64,000 bases of DNA. Source: Onchidella celtica (Eukaryota; Mollusca; Gastropoda; Systellommatophora; Onchidiidae). The notes beneath the pieces were generated by a model. That model was not told where the DNA came from and made no database searches. It was given only the letters and a program-made list of their open reading frames with translations. The translations under genes were made by a program, and so were the position numbers. Shown piece after piece: positions 49,001 through 63,382 of this stretch (within the stretch, counting starts at the first letter, position 1; every line of letters begins with the position of its first letter). The stretch spans positions 89,880,998-89,944,997 of the forward strand of contig OZ007567.1 in NCBI GenBank assembly GCA_963931925.1, read 5' to 3'.

Positions 49001-50690
49001 TTGGGAAAAGAGCCTAAGTACAGCAAGTTTACTGTTTCATCTGATCTGATGTATACAGAGGCAAACATTTCCTCAGGAACTTCAGATGGGAAAGTCTTGG
49101 ATTTCTCTTGGCCGTTATGATTGTTATGTTATTCTCCGTGTGGGGGCAAGTTTGGAGCATTTGCGGAACTTTGTTATAGTATTCAGGACCACAATAATAA
49201 TAAAATGCAAAGCAAAAGCCAAACTTAATTGTTTAGTTTAATTCATTTGTATCACAATTATAAATTTCCTCATATTTTTTTCAGTGGTGTCATGTGGGAA
49301 GCAAAACACTGGAGTGGAGAGCGTGTGGCAGTAGAAGTGTGAAGAAGGTGCGAGTGGGGGGGGGGGGGGGGAGATAAGATGAATTATTTGGCGTCCGTGA
49401 GCACACATCTTTGATCTTTGGGTGTTGAAGAATATTGGTTGTTTTTAATTATATGACGTACCCTGTGTGGTTCTTCGGGGCTTTAAAAACTGTGTAAATC
49501 AATGCTTCCCAGCCAATCCACGGGGGGGGGGGGTGTATGAACCTCTTGTCGGCTGTTGTTCGTATTATGCCGTTGAATAATTCAATAAACAGTAGAACGC
49601 CAGCGGAGGATGACCACTATAAGCAATGCATTAACGTGATCTACGCCCAGAAGTAGGCAGTACATTCACCCCTCAAGGGTAAGACTCTTGATTAGTACTT
49701 CCATATATTATTATACAAGTTTGGCACCACATTCCGGAACACTTCCAGCTAGCTTTAATAATTGATGTCCTACAATTGTGTGTTAGAGTACGTGTAATCA
49801 AATGTACTAACAGTTCATTTTCTGTAGTTATATGAGTATAGGTAAGCGATGACATTATTTAACTGCGTGGAAACGACTGATCGCGAACAAAACGGCGCTA
49901 TTTCCTTCTGCTGATGTTAGGGGTGAGGAGTACTTTACATTATAAGCCATTACTGAACAGAGTTCAACACAATCTGTCTTTCCTCTATTTGGCTTTGTAA
50001 TAAATTGGACTAACCGTCCCTAACAACAATCATTTCCAAAAGGTTACTGGAGGTTAGGACCTGGCATGGCAGAGGCAATTAACATACTTTGTGAGTCATA
50101 AAAGTTGTTAGGGTTTTATTTATTGCTAATAAGACAATCGCACAAAACTAACATATCTGTGTACTGAAATACCTTTTCTTTCAGGTGGGGAAAATACGGA
50201 ACGGTATAAAAAGCTAAGAGGTAATTGCCCGTACAGTTGAAGGCCAACGGCAATAAGCTGAGACCAACATGAACAAACATGTGAGCCAGAATAATGAAAA
50301 AATGAATGAGGTTTTTTTTTTTAAATTGCTTTCCCTTTTTCAGCAATATTTATTATCACTCTTCTCAACTACGAGATGACAGCTCAAATAAAAGAAAAAA
50401 GAATTCTACACCGGCCCATCGTTATCATGAAATTGTTTCGTGGTATATTAGTACCTATCACAATAATATGTTCCAAATTAACTACCCAAAGTTATTTCAA
50501 GTGCACTTTTATTTCGTGTTCTACTGCCCCACTTATTGAGGAAATGAATAACAGATGCAGTGATGTAGTATGGGATTCTGTAGGTTTACAGAAAGAACCC
50601 TTCGAAACTTATATTCTTTGTTACCAATGTTGTACACTGCATTGCTATTAAAACATCTGTTTTCAGGTAAAGGAGATGGCCAACTAAATG
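46074..50690. other. Unassigned intergenic DNA with G runs
   Basis: Contains G runs at about 46899-46910, 48916-48925, 49356-49370 and 49521-49532. Positions 48050-48190 end with a LINE-tail-like stretch (TTAAAGATAAACAGACAGAC) that may be an old retroposon fragment. A short stretch around 49986-50025 (TTTGGCTTTGTAAT, TTGGACTAA, TCCCTAACA) recurs near 39481-39515. No protein gene supported. Confidence 0.35.
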
Positions 50691-51141
50691 GGGACACACT
50701 GGTCAAGAGGCAAGGTGCTCGTCTCTCATGCCGAAGGTATCGGGTTCAATTCCAGGTCGGTACAAGCACGTTGGAAATTTGGAGGAATTTCCTGCCCCTG
50801 ATCCTGTGGTAGGTAGGATCGAGCACCTAGCCTTCTCGGGCAAGGACGAAACACTCGGATGGCCGTGTGCACGTTGCGCACAATAAATATACCTTGGCAG
50901 TGGAAAATCGAGAAGAGCAGGCCTAAGAAGGCCACTGCCCGGGCAAAATTTAAAACACTCATTCCTACCGCCCGCCCCCCCCCCCCTCAAAAATGGGGTC
51001 AAACAAGTACACAAAATACAAAAATACAAATACAACAACAACAACAACAAAACAAGAAAAAGAGAAATTAGTGCTAATGCCAAAGGCAGAAACCCTCCGA
51101 AAACAAGCCCTCAAACCAAAGTGGAAAGCCTAGAGTTTCTT
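50691..51141 (+). mobile_element. tRNA-derived SINE, copy 3 (older copy, tail type 2)
   Basis: This copy has the best pol III promoter: box A TGGTCAAGAGG (50700-50710) and box B GGTTCAATTCC (50743-50753) both fit the consensus exactly. The middle region (GTGCACGTTGCGCAC, ACCTTGGCAG, GCCCGGGCAAAATT) is alignable with copies 1 and 2 but more diverged. After a C run there are TACAAA-like units, then a tail (AATGCCAAAGGCAG, CCCTCAAACCAAAGTGG) shared with copy 2 but not copy 1. Confidence 0.87.
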
Positions 51142-54100
51142 CAGTGCATGACCGTTATAAAGCTACTGCGAATTACAGATTCTGACCAGGTCGCTGAAAC
51201 TAGGCCAACCCTATAATATATCAATGGGTGACGGTGATCTGGGAGCGCATTTACAAATCATTTCCACATTAAGAGTCTTGCTGTAAGAAACAGAAGAACT
51301 GACTATTTTGGAGAATCCGATTTTGTTCTGATCACTTCCTTTTCCAGGGCCGGTACCCAGGAAGAAGACTCAAAAGTCTCAAAATAAAAACGTTTGTGTG
51401 AATTGGCGCACTTAGGTTTAAATTCCATTTAACGTGGAAAGCTGAACATAGTAATAAATTCAAATTCATTGTATGATATTGCAATTCTTGATTGATGACT
51501 TTACCGTATCAATAGACTCGGTGGAATTGCTGTTATCTCTATTGCTGTTTTTTCTTCTGTGTCTTCTGCGACTCCATCTCGCTGTTTTCTGCTCTTATTA
51601 TTTTGCAGTTACGCCATCGCGACTGCCGGCAAAAAGGATTCTAATCACCTGCACGCATCAGAATATCATATGAATGTTATCATTATGTCCTAACTCTGAT
51701 ATTCAGAGCCCCTGATTTGATCCGACTATATAATCTGCTGATGAGTCAAATTGCTCGGACTTTGCCAAAATGATAATGGTAACAACAGCTTTCTCAGCCT
51801 GGCAGTGGGTGCTTCCTCTCCTCTCTTCCTTTTGCTTTTTGTAACAGATGAGTTTCCTAGTCAATCAGTTTCTTCTTTTTATGTTCTTCATTTTTTTCCC
51901 TTCTTTACCTATATCCCCTCAGGGAAAGAACTTATCCCCTGTCAAAATTGCTGGTATATTTTCCCTCTCCTTCACAGCAGGGGAATATACCTAAGTTCAA
52001 ATGGTATTCCAATGGGACATTATGAAAGAAACATTTTTTCTTGGTAGTAAATTGTGTCAAGGCCATTTACTATTCAAAGGATTCAAAGGTTTTCTTATCA
52101 AATGAGAAACTGTCCCAATTTCTATACTGGCTATATCGACCCGTCTGGGGTTAACGACCTGCTCCCAATATGGGAACACTTAGCTAGGAAAGAATAGTAC
52201 TGAATGTCTATGAGGAATGCATTATACAAAGAATGAATCATCTTACTTGCCAGCTACCCTACGCTATGACTAATATTAAAGTATGCAATTTATCTGTATC
52301 AATTGCAATACCTTATCAACATTTCTCCTATTTTTATTTATTTATTCACTGAATATTTGTTTCTATTGGACTTGAAGAGCTATGTGAGACACACCTGAGC
52401 GATAACGCGAGTGTGGAATAGGATTACAAACGGACAACCATCTAATATTTATCGTCTGTGATCTCCATGCCTGTTCTTATGAGTAAAGCTGTGGAGTCTT
52501 ACCACATGGTAAATTATTTTGGCCATCACCCAGGCAAGACGCTGAAAGGGCAACATCCTTGTAGACCTGCAGAGAATCACGGGAAACATGCCAGCAAGAC
52601 AAACAGTGACTGCTGATTTGTTGCTGTGTCCTGAATTACCTGAACTGGTTCCACAGAGGTTAAGCTTCCTTGTTTTGTTTTCTAAACTGTTTGAAACGAA
52701 TTGCCCATGCCTTAGATCAATTTATTAAATAATTCTGACATTTTGCTGGCATCCAGCCATGGTAATCTCCCAAGCCGCCCAACATAAACAAATTAAATTT
52801 GGCCAACAATGATCTGATTAACCGGTCCGCTTTTAAGTAGATTTTAATTGCAAATAACCCGTCAATTCGTCCGTTTCTTTGTTTAATTTTTTTTTAAACT
52901 ACATTTTTCTTTACCTAAAGTTATTAGCATTTGGCGGCCTTTCAATGGCTTTACAATCGGCGCTCGTCTTCCAAAACAAAAAGAACAGGGCGCGTAGCAC
53001 AGTAATGCGCGTGGGAGTTTTGGGGACTGAGGTATGGGCAGATCTGGCTTTATAGAATCAATGTGGGAGAAGTCGGGGAGAGAGAAAGGAGAAGGAATAG
53101 CGAGTACAAGAGAGAGGGGAGACCGAAAGCTGGAGTAGGTTTATCCTTGGCACGCCGGGGGTTAATTATGCTTGTTGCAAAAATAATATTTATATATAAG
53201 CCATTATCCTGGCACTAGAGGGAATTCATATCCGATGATAGGGGAAAGATAACAAAGAGGGAATAAGTTTCTATCGGTAACTTTTTTCTATTTATAATTC
53301 AATACTTTTCCTTTGATTACTGATTACAGAACCAAAAACATTTCTGGACCACATGTACCTGGAGAGTCCAAGTAGTCTGTGATGTTTCTTCACATGGGGT
53401 AAGGTTGCATCCTGTTTCGGTGGGGCTATAAAATGTAATTGGGTACAAGGCCTTCGCCTCGCCGGTAAGTGAGCACCTTTACGATACCGCGAGAAATTAG
53501 GTTTAATCGCGGTTGGAACCACTTTACCAGGGGCAAGCGCTTTAATCATTTCGCCATGGCGTCGGCTTTACAAGGAATCCAATCTTGTATGGAGATAGTG
53601 TCCATAAGACACAGATATGGGAGGCTCTCCATAAAATATGTCATCAAAAATCCAGTTACTCTTCCAACGTTTGATACGACAAGATTTGGTTTTGAGGTAG
53701 CATAATTACAATGGCAAATCAGATTTGACAATGTCCATGTTGGTTTTGTATTTATCTGGGCGTCAAGTCGGGTCCTACATGACTTGGGGTCTTTGTTCTT
53801 GGCATTTGCACGTCCCTGGGTCCTACACGCAGCGTCGGTCTATCATTTAAATGATATTTGTTTGTACATCATTCATATTGCAGCAAAAACAAACTTTAGT
53901 TTGAAAAACAAACATCCTTGTGAGCTCTGAAGACTTAAAAGGATGTCTTCGTGGCGTCGAAGGGCCCGAATGCGAAGTTCAACTCCGTACTCGACTCTAG
54001 AGCCATATAAAGAACAGTGCCATCTGAGTTCCAACCAGTGGAAAACACCATGAGACGCGGAAACGTGTCGTACGCCGCGTGACAGTCGTAATTTATTGTG

Positions 54101-54417
54101 GAGCCCACGAAAGTGATGATAATTTCTGTCCGGAAATAGAGACACAAGAACTCTCAAGCTTTGTCCTTCCTCTCATAGTGAGGGATCGTTGTGGGCGTGC
54201 ATTGACAAAGGGTTGGCTCGATTGTTATTTGGCATTTCTTGTTTAATTTCTTTTAACTTTAAAATGCCATTTTTGTTCCTTAGGTTTGCCTAATAATAAC
54301 AAACTCTCAGGAGAATATTCTGCACGTTTTTCTAATCTACCAGTTTCAGTTGAATAAATCCTATGGCAATATTTTCAAATTTTACTCTTTTCTTCCATCT
54401 GTCTTTTATTTTCTTTC

Positions 54418-54424
<7 letters not shown>
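51142..54424. other. Unassigned DNA with one weak exon candidate
   Basis: The minus strand at 53935-54125 keeps a plausible reading frame after an acceptor-like pyrimidine stretch and AG (54126-54127). It is reported as a finding only. The rest shows no coding evidence or repeat. Confidence 0.35.
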
Positions 54425-54457
<33 letters not shown>

Positions 54458-54553
54458 TCCTCCCTCTCTCTCCCATTCTGTCTGTCTGTCTGTCTCTCTC
54501 CTCTCTCTCTCTCTTTCTCTTTTTCTCTCTCTCTATCTATCTATCTATCTATG
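54425..54553. repeat. Compound (GT)n, (CTGT)n, (CT)n and (CTAT)n microsatellite
   Basis: Sixteen GT units (54425-54456), then CT-rich DNA with CTGT units, (CT)n and finally CTAT units to about 54553. Confidence 0.96.
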
Positions 54554-57500
54554 TCATGCTAAATGTAATCTAAACTGGAATTTTTCGAATTTTTACTGAC
54601 AGAGACGGCAATTTCATTCCACGTCGTTTTCCACACATATTGAATCATCAGTCTCAAGACTGCAATAATAAACTTATCGGCAAATGGTAAATTTGTGTAA
54701 AATAAATTCAGTCTGTTGGAATGCGATATACAGGCAGTGTGACAAAAAATTCTTGACTTCTTTCTTTTAATAAAATAGATTAGTCTGCAAATTGATTGAA
54801 GTCAGTAACAACAGCAACAAAAAGAAAAAAAAAAAAACGATTGGCCAGTATAATGAAATAGGTGTAGAAAGAATCAATCAGATCTATAGAAATCAGTGTG
54901 AAGTTTCCGCACGGTTGCATAAGCCTGATGAAATGTGTTAACTTGCATTGCTTAAATAGTTTTATAGAGTGGCAATGAAAGCTAGCAATCAGCGCCAAGA
55001 TGTTTCTTTTGCAAAAAAATTATCAGCTGCCCAAATATAATTTTTATAGAGTTTTATTACAAAATTCCACATGCTTGTTTCCGACAAAAATAAGTCTAGA
55101 TATTACCTATCACTGACAGGAGAGGTGATAGGGTTTCCTTTAAATTATTCAGTGTTTGGGGGTGTATTTCTGCATCGTAAGTTATAAATCTATTTTAAAG
55201 CGATTTCCCATATATCCTGTTGGGTGAAACTGGTGCATGCATGTTGAGGAATTTCGTTTCATTATATTTTTGTTTCCGTCTTTTTCGCTGACATTGAGGC
55301 TCGGTTTGGTTTATGTTTTCTACGTGGTTTTCACATTAATTAATGCTCTTCATGACTATCCTTTGATCATGTTTTCTGTTTTCATTCTTTTTCCGTTTTC
55401 ACATACCTGCACTGGCTTGAACTTCCAGTGCCCTATTTGAGAATCAGATGCTTTTGGTAGTGATGATTTGGTCCTTGATAAAACAGAGTTGTTTTTTTTG
55501 AAGATCACTCTGATGCCCAAGGCGAAAATGATGATGATGATAACATCAATGGTGATGACCATTGATAAAATGACGGTAATAAAATTTTACATGACCTCAC
55601 AGACCATGTTTTTATCTCTCAATGAATGCAGAAGATAGCTTTTTCCATAGTAGTGACTGAGACCGTGAATAACATTTAAAGTTATCTTGGCGAGACAAGC
55701 TCAGAGAATGCATCCATTATTACCCAAACATCGGACAGACTTGCGTAAAAACCTCGCTAGACACACTCCAACTCCAGACAGTCGGAAAATTATTGAAAAC
55801 AATGTTGCTGGCGAGTTGTGGAATTAATCTAGACGTTATAGTGAAACCTGAAGACTGTGATTTCAAGCTGAAACCATGCATTTCCTTAACAATCACATAT
55901 ATAATGCGAATTCTTTTAAGTGCTGTCAGATTACTGTGTGGTTTTTCAGTAGAATATTCAGTTATGATTATCCCTGCTGAGGTTTACACGAATCTAACCT
56001 TCGCTGACATGAAAAACAATGACAAAACAAAATAATAATTTTTAAAAGAAACACAAACATATGTGCTTGTCAGCTTATATGCCCGGCGATTTTGAATACA
56101 AACCTGACAACTGCAAGAATTATATTTCGGGGCATTAGGCGAATGTTGCAAAATCAACTTCTGGGCTCCGAATGGGCGTGAAGGTTCCTGGTACATAAGA
56201 CTAAATCAAAGCTTGAAAAGAAGTTTGAAAACATCAACCTTTTCTACTTTCACCATAACAGAAGCCTGAACAATCACTGCAAAAATCGGTCTGCCAACAC
56301 TGATAAATCATCACGTGTGGGACAGCGTATTTTCAAAATAAAATTGCTATTGAACCATCAATACTTGATAAAGCACGCTCTTCATGTTGAAATACTAGCA
56401 GTTCCAGACAGTGTTGAACTATCTGATAAAGTTGCACTTTCAAAATGTCCAAAATTGTAAACATTATCTTGGCAGAGAAGCTGACAGATTGACTGACAAG
56501 CGAATGGGCGAATTTTTCCGTTGTCCAGAGAGGATATTATGTTCGCAGAACTTGATCACGTTACTCCCGGAAATCCCCATAGCCCCCGAGCCCAAAAGTA
56601 CATAATATATAAAATCTAAAAGTGCGTATTTTTCTTCTACAGGGCACTTTTCGGAAAATACCCACCGGATTTCTTGCACCAACTAAATGACAGTCAGACG
56701 ATCCCCGTATAAAGTCACTAGGTCAAAGAGAGGTGTCGGTGAAAGAGGGTTAAAAACCTTTGCGCCATTTTAGCCCACGGATTTTCAACTTCAGTTCCCC
56801 CCCCCCCCCCCAATTTCCTCCCTTGCCGCTCCCCTTACTCCCTCCGTCGAACCTGAAGGTAAAGCAAAAAACAAAAAACTTGTCGCCATTCCCGTTCTTA
56901 AAACTGGGAATTCTCTGGAAAGTTGTTGAGGAAAATCTGTGAAGATGGAAAGATGAAAGCCTTACGTAGATCATAATTTCATTTATTACAATGACATCAA
57001 TGGTGTAAAGTCTACCTCGTCTGCCACTGCTGGGAACTAAAAGTGCGGGAGGAGTGGGGTACGCCACAAGAAAAAGTAAGTGAAAATGAGGAAATTAGAA
57101 CTAATAGATGTAAAATCTAGAAAATTCAGTACTGGACCATGCAGAAAATCACAGATCTTTTTTCAATGTTCAAATCTGGCCTGTCATGATCTTGTAATGG
57201 CGCAGAGCTACATTTCAGAAGTTCAAAGAATCTCTCTCTGAAATCCTCATCTAAGAAAAGTGATATAAGGAACGGTTTAAATCGCAATGCAAAGAACTTA
57301 ATACGTTTCATCTTTGCTTAATCTGTCTTAATGCGTCCCAGTGAGGAACACGGCTTTTGCGATGTTGTAGGTCTTGTGACTTGATTATGAGATTGTATAT
57401 GAGTAACACAATGGGGAATAAAAAAAGAAATCAAAATATTATGAAGTCACTGATATTCGTGAATTCAGGTCGTGGTCTTTTACCTCCCTCATAGCACGTC

Positions 57501-60500
57501 TTCAGTCGTCAGATTCAGTCAGGTTTGCTTGATCTCGAGTAATGCTTTGTTTTCTCTTAATATGAGCGTTGTTATTATTTTTGTTACTATTTTTTGTTTT
57601 TTGTTTTATGCATTTATTATGTGTGTGCCTCAATGCTCTGACACCCAGGCAACCTTAAACATAGGACACAAAATTATCATTTTTAAAATCTTTACCAATA
57701 AAATTGTCTTGGACAATCAAGATTGACTCACATGGTGCCAGTAAGGATTAGAATGAGTATGAAAAGGATCTACGCGCTGTTAGCATTTAAGGATTAACAT
57801 GATTTTATATCTCTTTCGTGATTTCACTCTCAAGTTAAACGCTCATCTAGCTAGAGGAAGAAATAACCGCAAGCGAACCTTGCATTCTCAGACATCACTT
57901 TTTTTTTTTCAGGATTAAATTGTTCGAAAATATATCCTGGACAATTTTCACAGATGTTTGAGATATTTTATAATGTGAAGATCACTGGGGGGGGGGGGGG
58001 GGGAATAACCATGGTTACAAACGGTGATTTTCATCTATATCCCCTTATATATATAAATAGGCCTGCTTAACCAACCTTGTCTTTGCGAACTTAAAGTTTG
58101 AAAAAAAACCCACAAAAAACTGCAACCACAGTACATTAGAAATCACCCCTGTCAGATGCAAGAGGGAAGGGGGAGGGAGGGGAGTAGTTACTGGCTTTCA
58201 AAGTTTAAAAATCGATTTTCTCAGTCTCCCACCCATACAACTACGGTTATTTTTTCCCCTAGGGTCTTCCTGCATAATATCTAGATTTTGAGTACCAAAA
58301 TCCCACCAGCTGTTTCGGCGAGTTATATTCGACTGTCGGAACAGCCGCTGGAAGAGCCAAAGATTTTTATGTGTCTGGATTTAACAAATTGAATGGACCC
58401 CAGAAATGCGAAGCAAAATTGATTACCTAAGGCAGTGACAAGGCAATACGTGTAAGCCAAGAAGATATCAGTCTCCACAAATGTCTATTTTGTAACAGCA
58501 GGAATTATTGGAAATACTGGTTTTTATATGCTGCAAGAATTGCTTTGCCTTTATTGTGTGCTTTTTTTTTATTTTTTATTTATACATAAAATCGCGCTCT
58601 GTCAATTTTTTAAAATAACTCTCGTGGCGCAAGGGTCTAAATTTAAAATTGGAATGGATGCCAGTAATGAAATGCCAAACAAAACTGATTTGAGCAGGGA
58701 AGAGTTTGTTTGGATTCTGGCAATAGTTACATAAACCACTGTAAAAAAAAAATGCGATGGTTTCTGCCCACCCATCTTTTCCGTTTGTATGTTCAGTCAT
58801 ATTACACGGGTTGCCGGTGTGGGCTCTTTATTTGCAAAGGGTCGTGGCCTGCTGGCTTTCATGTGTCTCGTCAGATGGGTTTTTTTGTTTTGTTTGTTTC
58901 ATCTCCTGTTCTTTTCTTTGAGTCGGGTCAGAGGCAATTCAGCAGGGAGATAAGGATGGAGGAAAGAAAGGCAGCCTTGTGAAAGCGAGTATTGAGTTGG
59001 TGAAGTGGAGAGTGCATTAAGCCTTTCAAAGGAGTGTTTTGAGATGGAGGGAGGGGGATCTAAATCCTATCTTCATTTTTTAAAAATTAATTTTATGGAG
59101 ATGAGCGATGATGATGGTTGCCAATCGTTTGTTTGTTAACGCATGTTACGAAAATCACGATTTCGAGTTAGCCGTCATAATTTTAAAGCCACGGGTTCCG
59201 GTAAGGTGTTTTCGGCTTTGCGTACACAAGGTCGCATTATGCATTACTTCCTTACGGAGGGTCTAGGTTTGTCTGCGTATTTATTAAAAGCTTGATGTCC
59301 AACCACGCACTTAACTCGCAGCTTTTCAAGTTAAATATTATGGCAAATAAACTATCACATCAATTTAGCATGTGGTGCAGATAGATCAGAGAGAATGACA
59401 AACAGACAAATCACAGCTACAGATCCATGTCAGCATGACACCATCGATCAGATACTTTATGGGAGTAATCATCGGATCGACCAGCCCAAATCCAGCAGGA
59501 AAAATTCTGGCTCGAGATATTATGAACGAGCGATGTTTCCATTGTCACCGTGACTTTGATTATATTTTTATGATTAAATACCGTGAATGAATGAAAAAAT
59601 GTGTATGTTCTCAAAGCAGGCCCCAACTCCGATTGGGCGAACAATCCAATTCTAACCAAAACAGACTGGTCTATGCTATATGAAATGAAGATTTAGTCAC
59701 GAAAATATGGAAAGAAACGAAAAATTATTCGGATCATATGCAAAGATATGCTACAATTTTTATTCCCCTTCCCACCCTAGTTTCTCCGTTAAGTTTGAAC
59801 TCAGCTGAAAGACAACAGCAATTTGGTTGACGGAATCGGAATATACAAATTATTGGAGAAGGCCTCAAATTACTGGCAAACATGCCATCGTTTAACATGC
59901 CAAATCACCTCTGGAGGGGGGGAAAAAAGATATTTCCCTTGGCCCCAGATTTTCATTCTCGCGACCTTCATTTCGTGCGGGAATTTTACCAGAAACCTGT
60001 CACGATCTAACCACGATTATCACGCCATCAGATCATGAACCCGGTGCTACATTACAAAATGCGCCCTATAGTATAATGCGCCACCTCTAAGCAATTTGTA
60101 ACAAGATCTCGAAATCGTAAACTGCCTCTTCCTATGACAAACGGATAAAAATGCTTAACCGTCAGCACTTTTGTTTTAGTGCCTTACATAATAGTCACTT
60201 GGCCCAGAAATTCTTTTCATGTCGAGGTTAGTCATTCTGTTTCAATTTTTAAAAATTTAGAAATTTGTGTGACCCCCTGACATGACGTATTGCTAGGTTC
60301 TACTTATTAAAAACAAAAAAAGCAAAGGCAAACGGAAGCTTTTAACCAATCTGAATGCTAGTTTCTACGGTGGAAAACAAAATCAGTTCAAAATATAAAA
60401 GCATTATCTAAGACATCAGAAATACTTGATTGCCTCACTCAAAACTCGTTCATTCTTTCATTGATTCTATGCCTTTGTGGGTATACAGTGTAACCACTGC

Positions 60501-61008
60501 AATTACTAACAGGTTCAACTTTTCGTTAAAAAATCCCATAGGGCAACAGCTAAAGCTGGATGGAAATGACCTTTCGCTGCAACTGTTTCTGTTCAGTTAA
60601 AACATTGTTAAGTCATCTCGTACCATATGGACTCCAAACGATAGAGAGGCCCATACCGAAAACGACTGTGCGTGCGGAGCCCTGCGGGCGCGAAGAAACA
60701 CGGGAAAACCCGGATGTTACGTGAAGAATAAACAGGACTTTTCTTCGGATAACCTGACTACCAGGTGGGTCCAGCAGTACGGAGTGGAAGGCTTGTCTGA
60801 AGTTGTTGTGACGGGTATTCATCTAATGGACTCCAGATATCTGCATGTCTGCACGGCTTTGTTTGTTTTTTTTTGTTTTTTGCTGTTTTTAATGTTTTCT
60901 TGTATTGGCAGCTCTTTAATAAATGTGGTTAACATATTAATTAATCAAATACCGACTAACGGGGTCCTTTACCTATTTTTTAATTTCTTTTAAAATTGCT
61001 GCCACAAT
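54554..61008. other. Unassigned intergenic DNA with homopolymer C and G runs
   Basis: Contains a C run at about 56798-56811 and a 17-base G run at 57987-58003. A TATATATATAAATAGG string near 58046 resembles a TATA box but has no gene downstream. Open frames are short and unrecognised. A GC-rich patch lies at 60650-60720. Confidence 0.35.
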
Positions 61009-61070
61009 GATAATAATAATAAGAAGAATAATAATAAAATAAAGATGATAATAATAATAATAATAATATA
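61009..61070. repeat. (ATA)n trinucleotide tract
   Basis: AAT/ATA units with GAA interruptions over about 60 bases. Confidence 0.92.
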
Positions 61071-63382
61071 GCATTACCATTGTGCTTATTACATATCATT
61101 GTTATTATCATTATTATACTGGATTTATCATTTTCATTCTTATTATTATAAAATCCCCAGTCAATCCTTAACTCACTTTTATTTCAGCTGGAGCATTGAA
61201 AGTTGACTAGGAGGATGGGGAAGATTCTACGATATCACGGACATGCCCCAGGAGACAATCTATCATGAAGGACGTTCTGTAACGTCACACCGGTTTTATT
61301 TCAAGTAGAGATCTCACCGCAGGCCTAACTTCCCATTGCGAGCGCGACTCAACGGGCTGAAACGTCATTCTTCCCAGGCTGACCTTCCGAAAGACCTTAC
61401 AGGATAATACTGACAGATCTCTTCACATCTGAACATCATCGTATAAAATTCACAGAATGGAAATTTTTGGTCACGAAACCCCAGTCACCTTTGTACCCTC
61501 TGCCTCCCATCGTGGCTGAACCCCATTGCTGCTCGATCTATGAATCCTTGGTCTTACTTTACAAGGGGAAAAAGCAACTTCTTAATTTTAAAAAAAGCAT
61601 TTTTACATAGGCATGTTCATAAAACATTCAGGTATGCTCTAGATTTTCTGATTTATTGCACAGCATAATGTTACTCATTGTAGTTACGACTGATGAGAAA
61701 GTCAGTACTTGTGAGAAGAATGAGGAAATAAGGTTGTTGTTGTTGTTGTTGTCGTCGTCGTTTCGACACGCCAGCATTCTAAGTATTTCTGGGGATAACA
61801 TGATCAAGTTTGTGAACGTATTATCCTTTCTAGACAACGGCGAAATTCACTCATTTGCCTGTCAGTCAAGCTGTCAGCTTCTCCGCCAAGATTATGTTTA
61901 CAATTTCGGAAGTTTTCAAAGTGCAACTTTATCATTTATTACTCACAATAAGGGATTATTGAGTATCAAAGGGAGAGGGGAGTTACTATGTGTCTTTGTA
62001 GACAATGCTCATCTTTTTTGCCGCGTTACCAAAGCTATTTTTTTTTTAAAAGCGCGGAGAAAAACTGCACATTACTGTTCATCTTAATTAAGTACCAAAA
62101 CGTAAGAAAAAAATCATATGAATAGTACACATTAGTGGTGATATACAGGCACTCGTGTGCGAATCGCCATTGGCTGAATTGGGCAGGTTCAGTAACACAT
62201 GTGATCAAGAAGAACCAGATGGCAAAGAAAACAAAAGCAGACAGACAGGCACACAATAGGCCACAACATAGGCTTGCCAGCCAGAGGTTACCATTGGAAA
62301 GTAATTACCTCACACTATCTCTGTGACAAAATTGGAAAGAGACGGCTGCTAAATAAGGTCTCGGACATTTAATCTCAAGACAGTCTACCGCCGAAAGAAA
62401 AAGTGTGAGAAGGAGACTGGCAGGGGGGATGGGAGAGGGGGGGGGGTTGTCCATGGAGAAATATATGTCGTTTTCATCTGTCTAAAAGCTAAATGGCAGC
62501 AAAAAAAAAGTGAGCCGATGGGGAAAAATGTTTCTACAAAAAGGGAACGTGGAGAGGTGAGAGAGAAAAGGAGAAAGAGTTTTCCAGTGACGAATGAGTC
62601 ATTTTTATCCATTTCAAGGTGAATGAAAAAAAGGCGAGATGAAAATAAAGAAACAATATATTTCATGACAACGATGCTTTTCCGTTTACTTCTTTTTTTT
62701 TTATTTGTCTTGGCCAAACGATATTTTGCTTCCATGTTTTATGAAACTGAATTTTAGCAAATTCTCAACATGGGACCTGCACGGTATGTTTCAGCTTTAA
62801 CTACAAACCTAGTATGAGTGCACTTCTATAGAGTTTGCAGCATGCACGACGAGACTAACAGAAGAGCAGGATGAAAAAAGGCAAAATTATGGGACTCGTG
62901 AGAATGAAGAAACAGAGACATCCTGTTAAAAATGATGGTATATGACGAAGAAATTGCTCTAAAGTGGAAATGAGCAATTACAAACAAACCGTGGGATTTT
63001 TTAGCTGAAAGATAAACACAAGTGCGTAAATATTCTGGAAATTAGAAGAAAATGATTCACACGAAGTAAATTTTAGCTGAACAGAACAAGGAAACTGGTA
63101 ACGGGTGGGAAATGGAAAAATATACAACTGAGCAAAAAACTGCGCATACAACAGTAATTAAGGCAGACTTGAAGAGTGAGCAGTTTACAAAACAGTGAAA
63201 CGCACAACATCAATTAGCAAAAAAGCGTTAACAAATTACCGTTCATAAAGAGATGTGCTTAAGGTAAATTGAACGAGTAACTACTTATCCTCTCAAACAT
63301 CTAGTGACCTTGGCATAGAAATGTTTTTGCCGTATTCACGAATCCTGAGTAAGTGTATGTATGTGCAGATACGTTCTTGAAT
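61071..63382. other. Unassigned DNA
   Basis: A strong splice-acceptor-like string ends at 61188, followed by a more GC-rich stretch to about 61400 with stops in all frames. The 143-codon frame at 61656-62087 has a Leu/Ser-coding microsatellite and no domain. A G-rich run lies at about 62421-62450. Confidence 0.35.

Noticed and set aside
58046-58062. TATA-box promoter
   Set aside because: The TATATATATAAATAGG string lies in AT-rich DNA with no plausible gene downstream.
61656-62087. 143-codon plus-strand frame
   Set aside because: Composition and a Leu-run from a GTT/GTC microsatellite suggest chance. No domain or splice context supports it.
63120-63165. A fourth copy of the 262-bp MITE (CGCATACAACAGTAA match)
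   Set aside because: Only about 15 bases match and neither terminus is present; probably chance.
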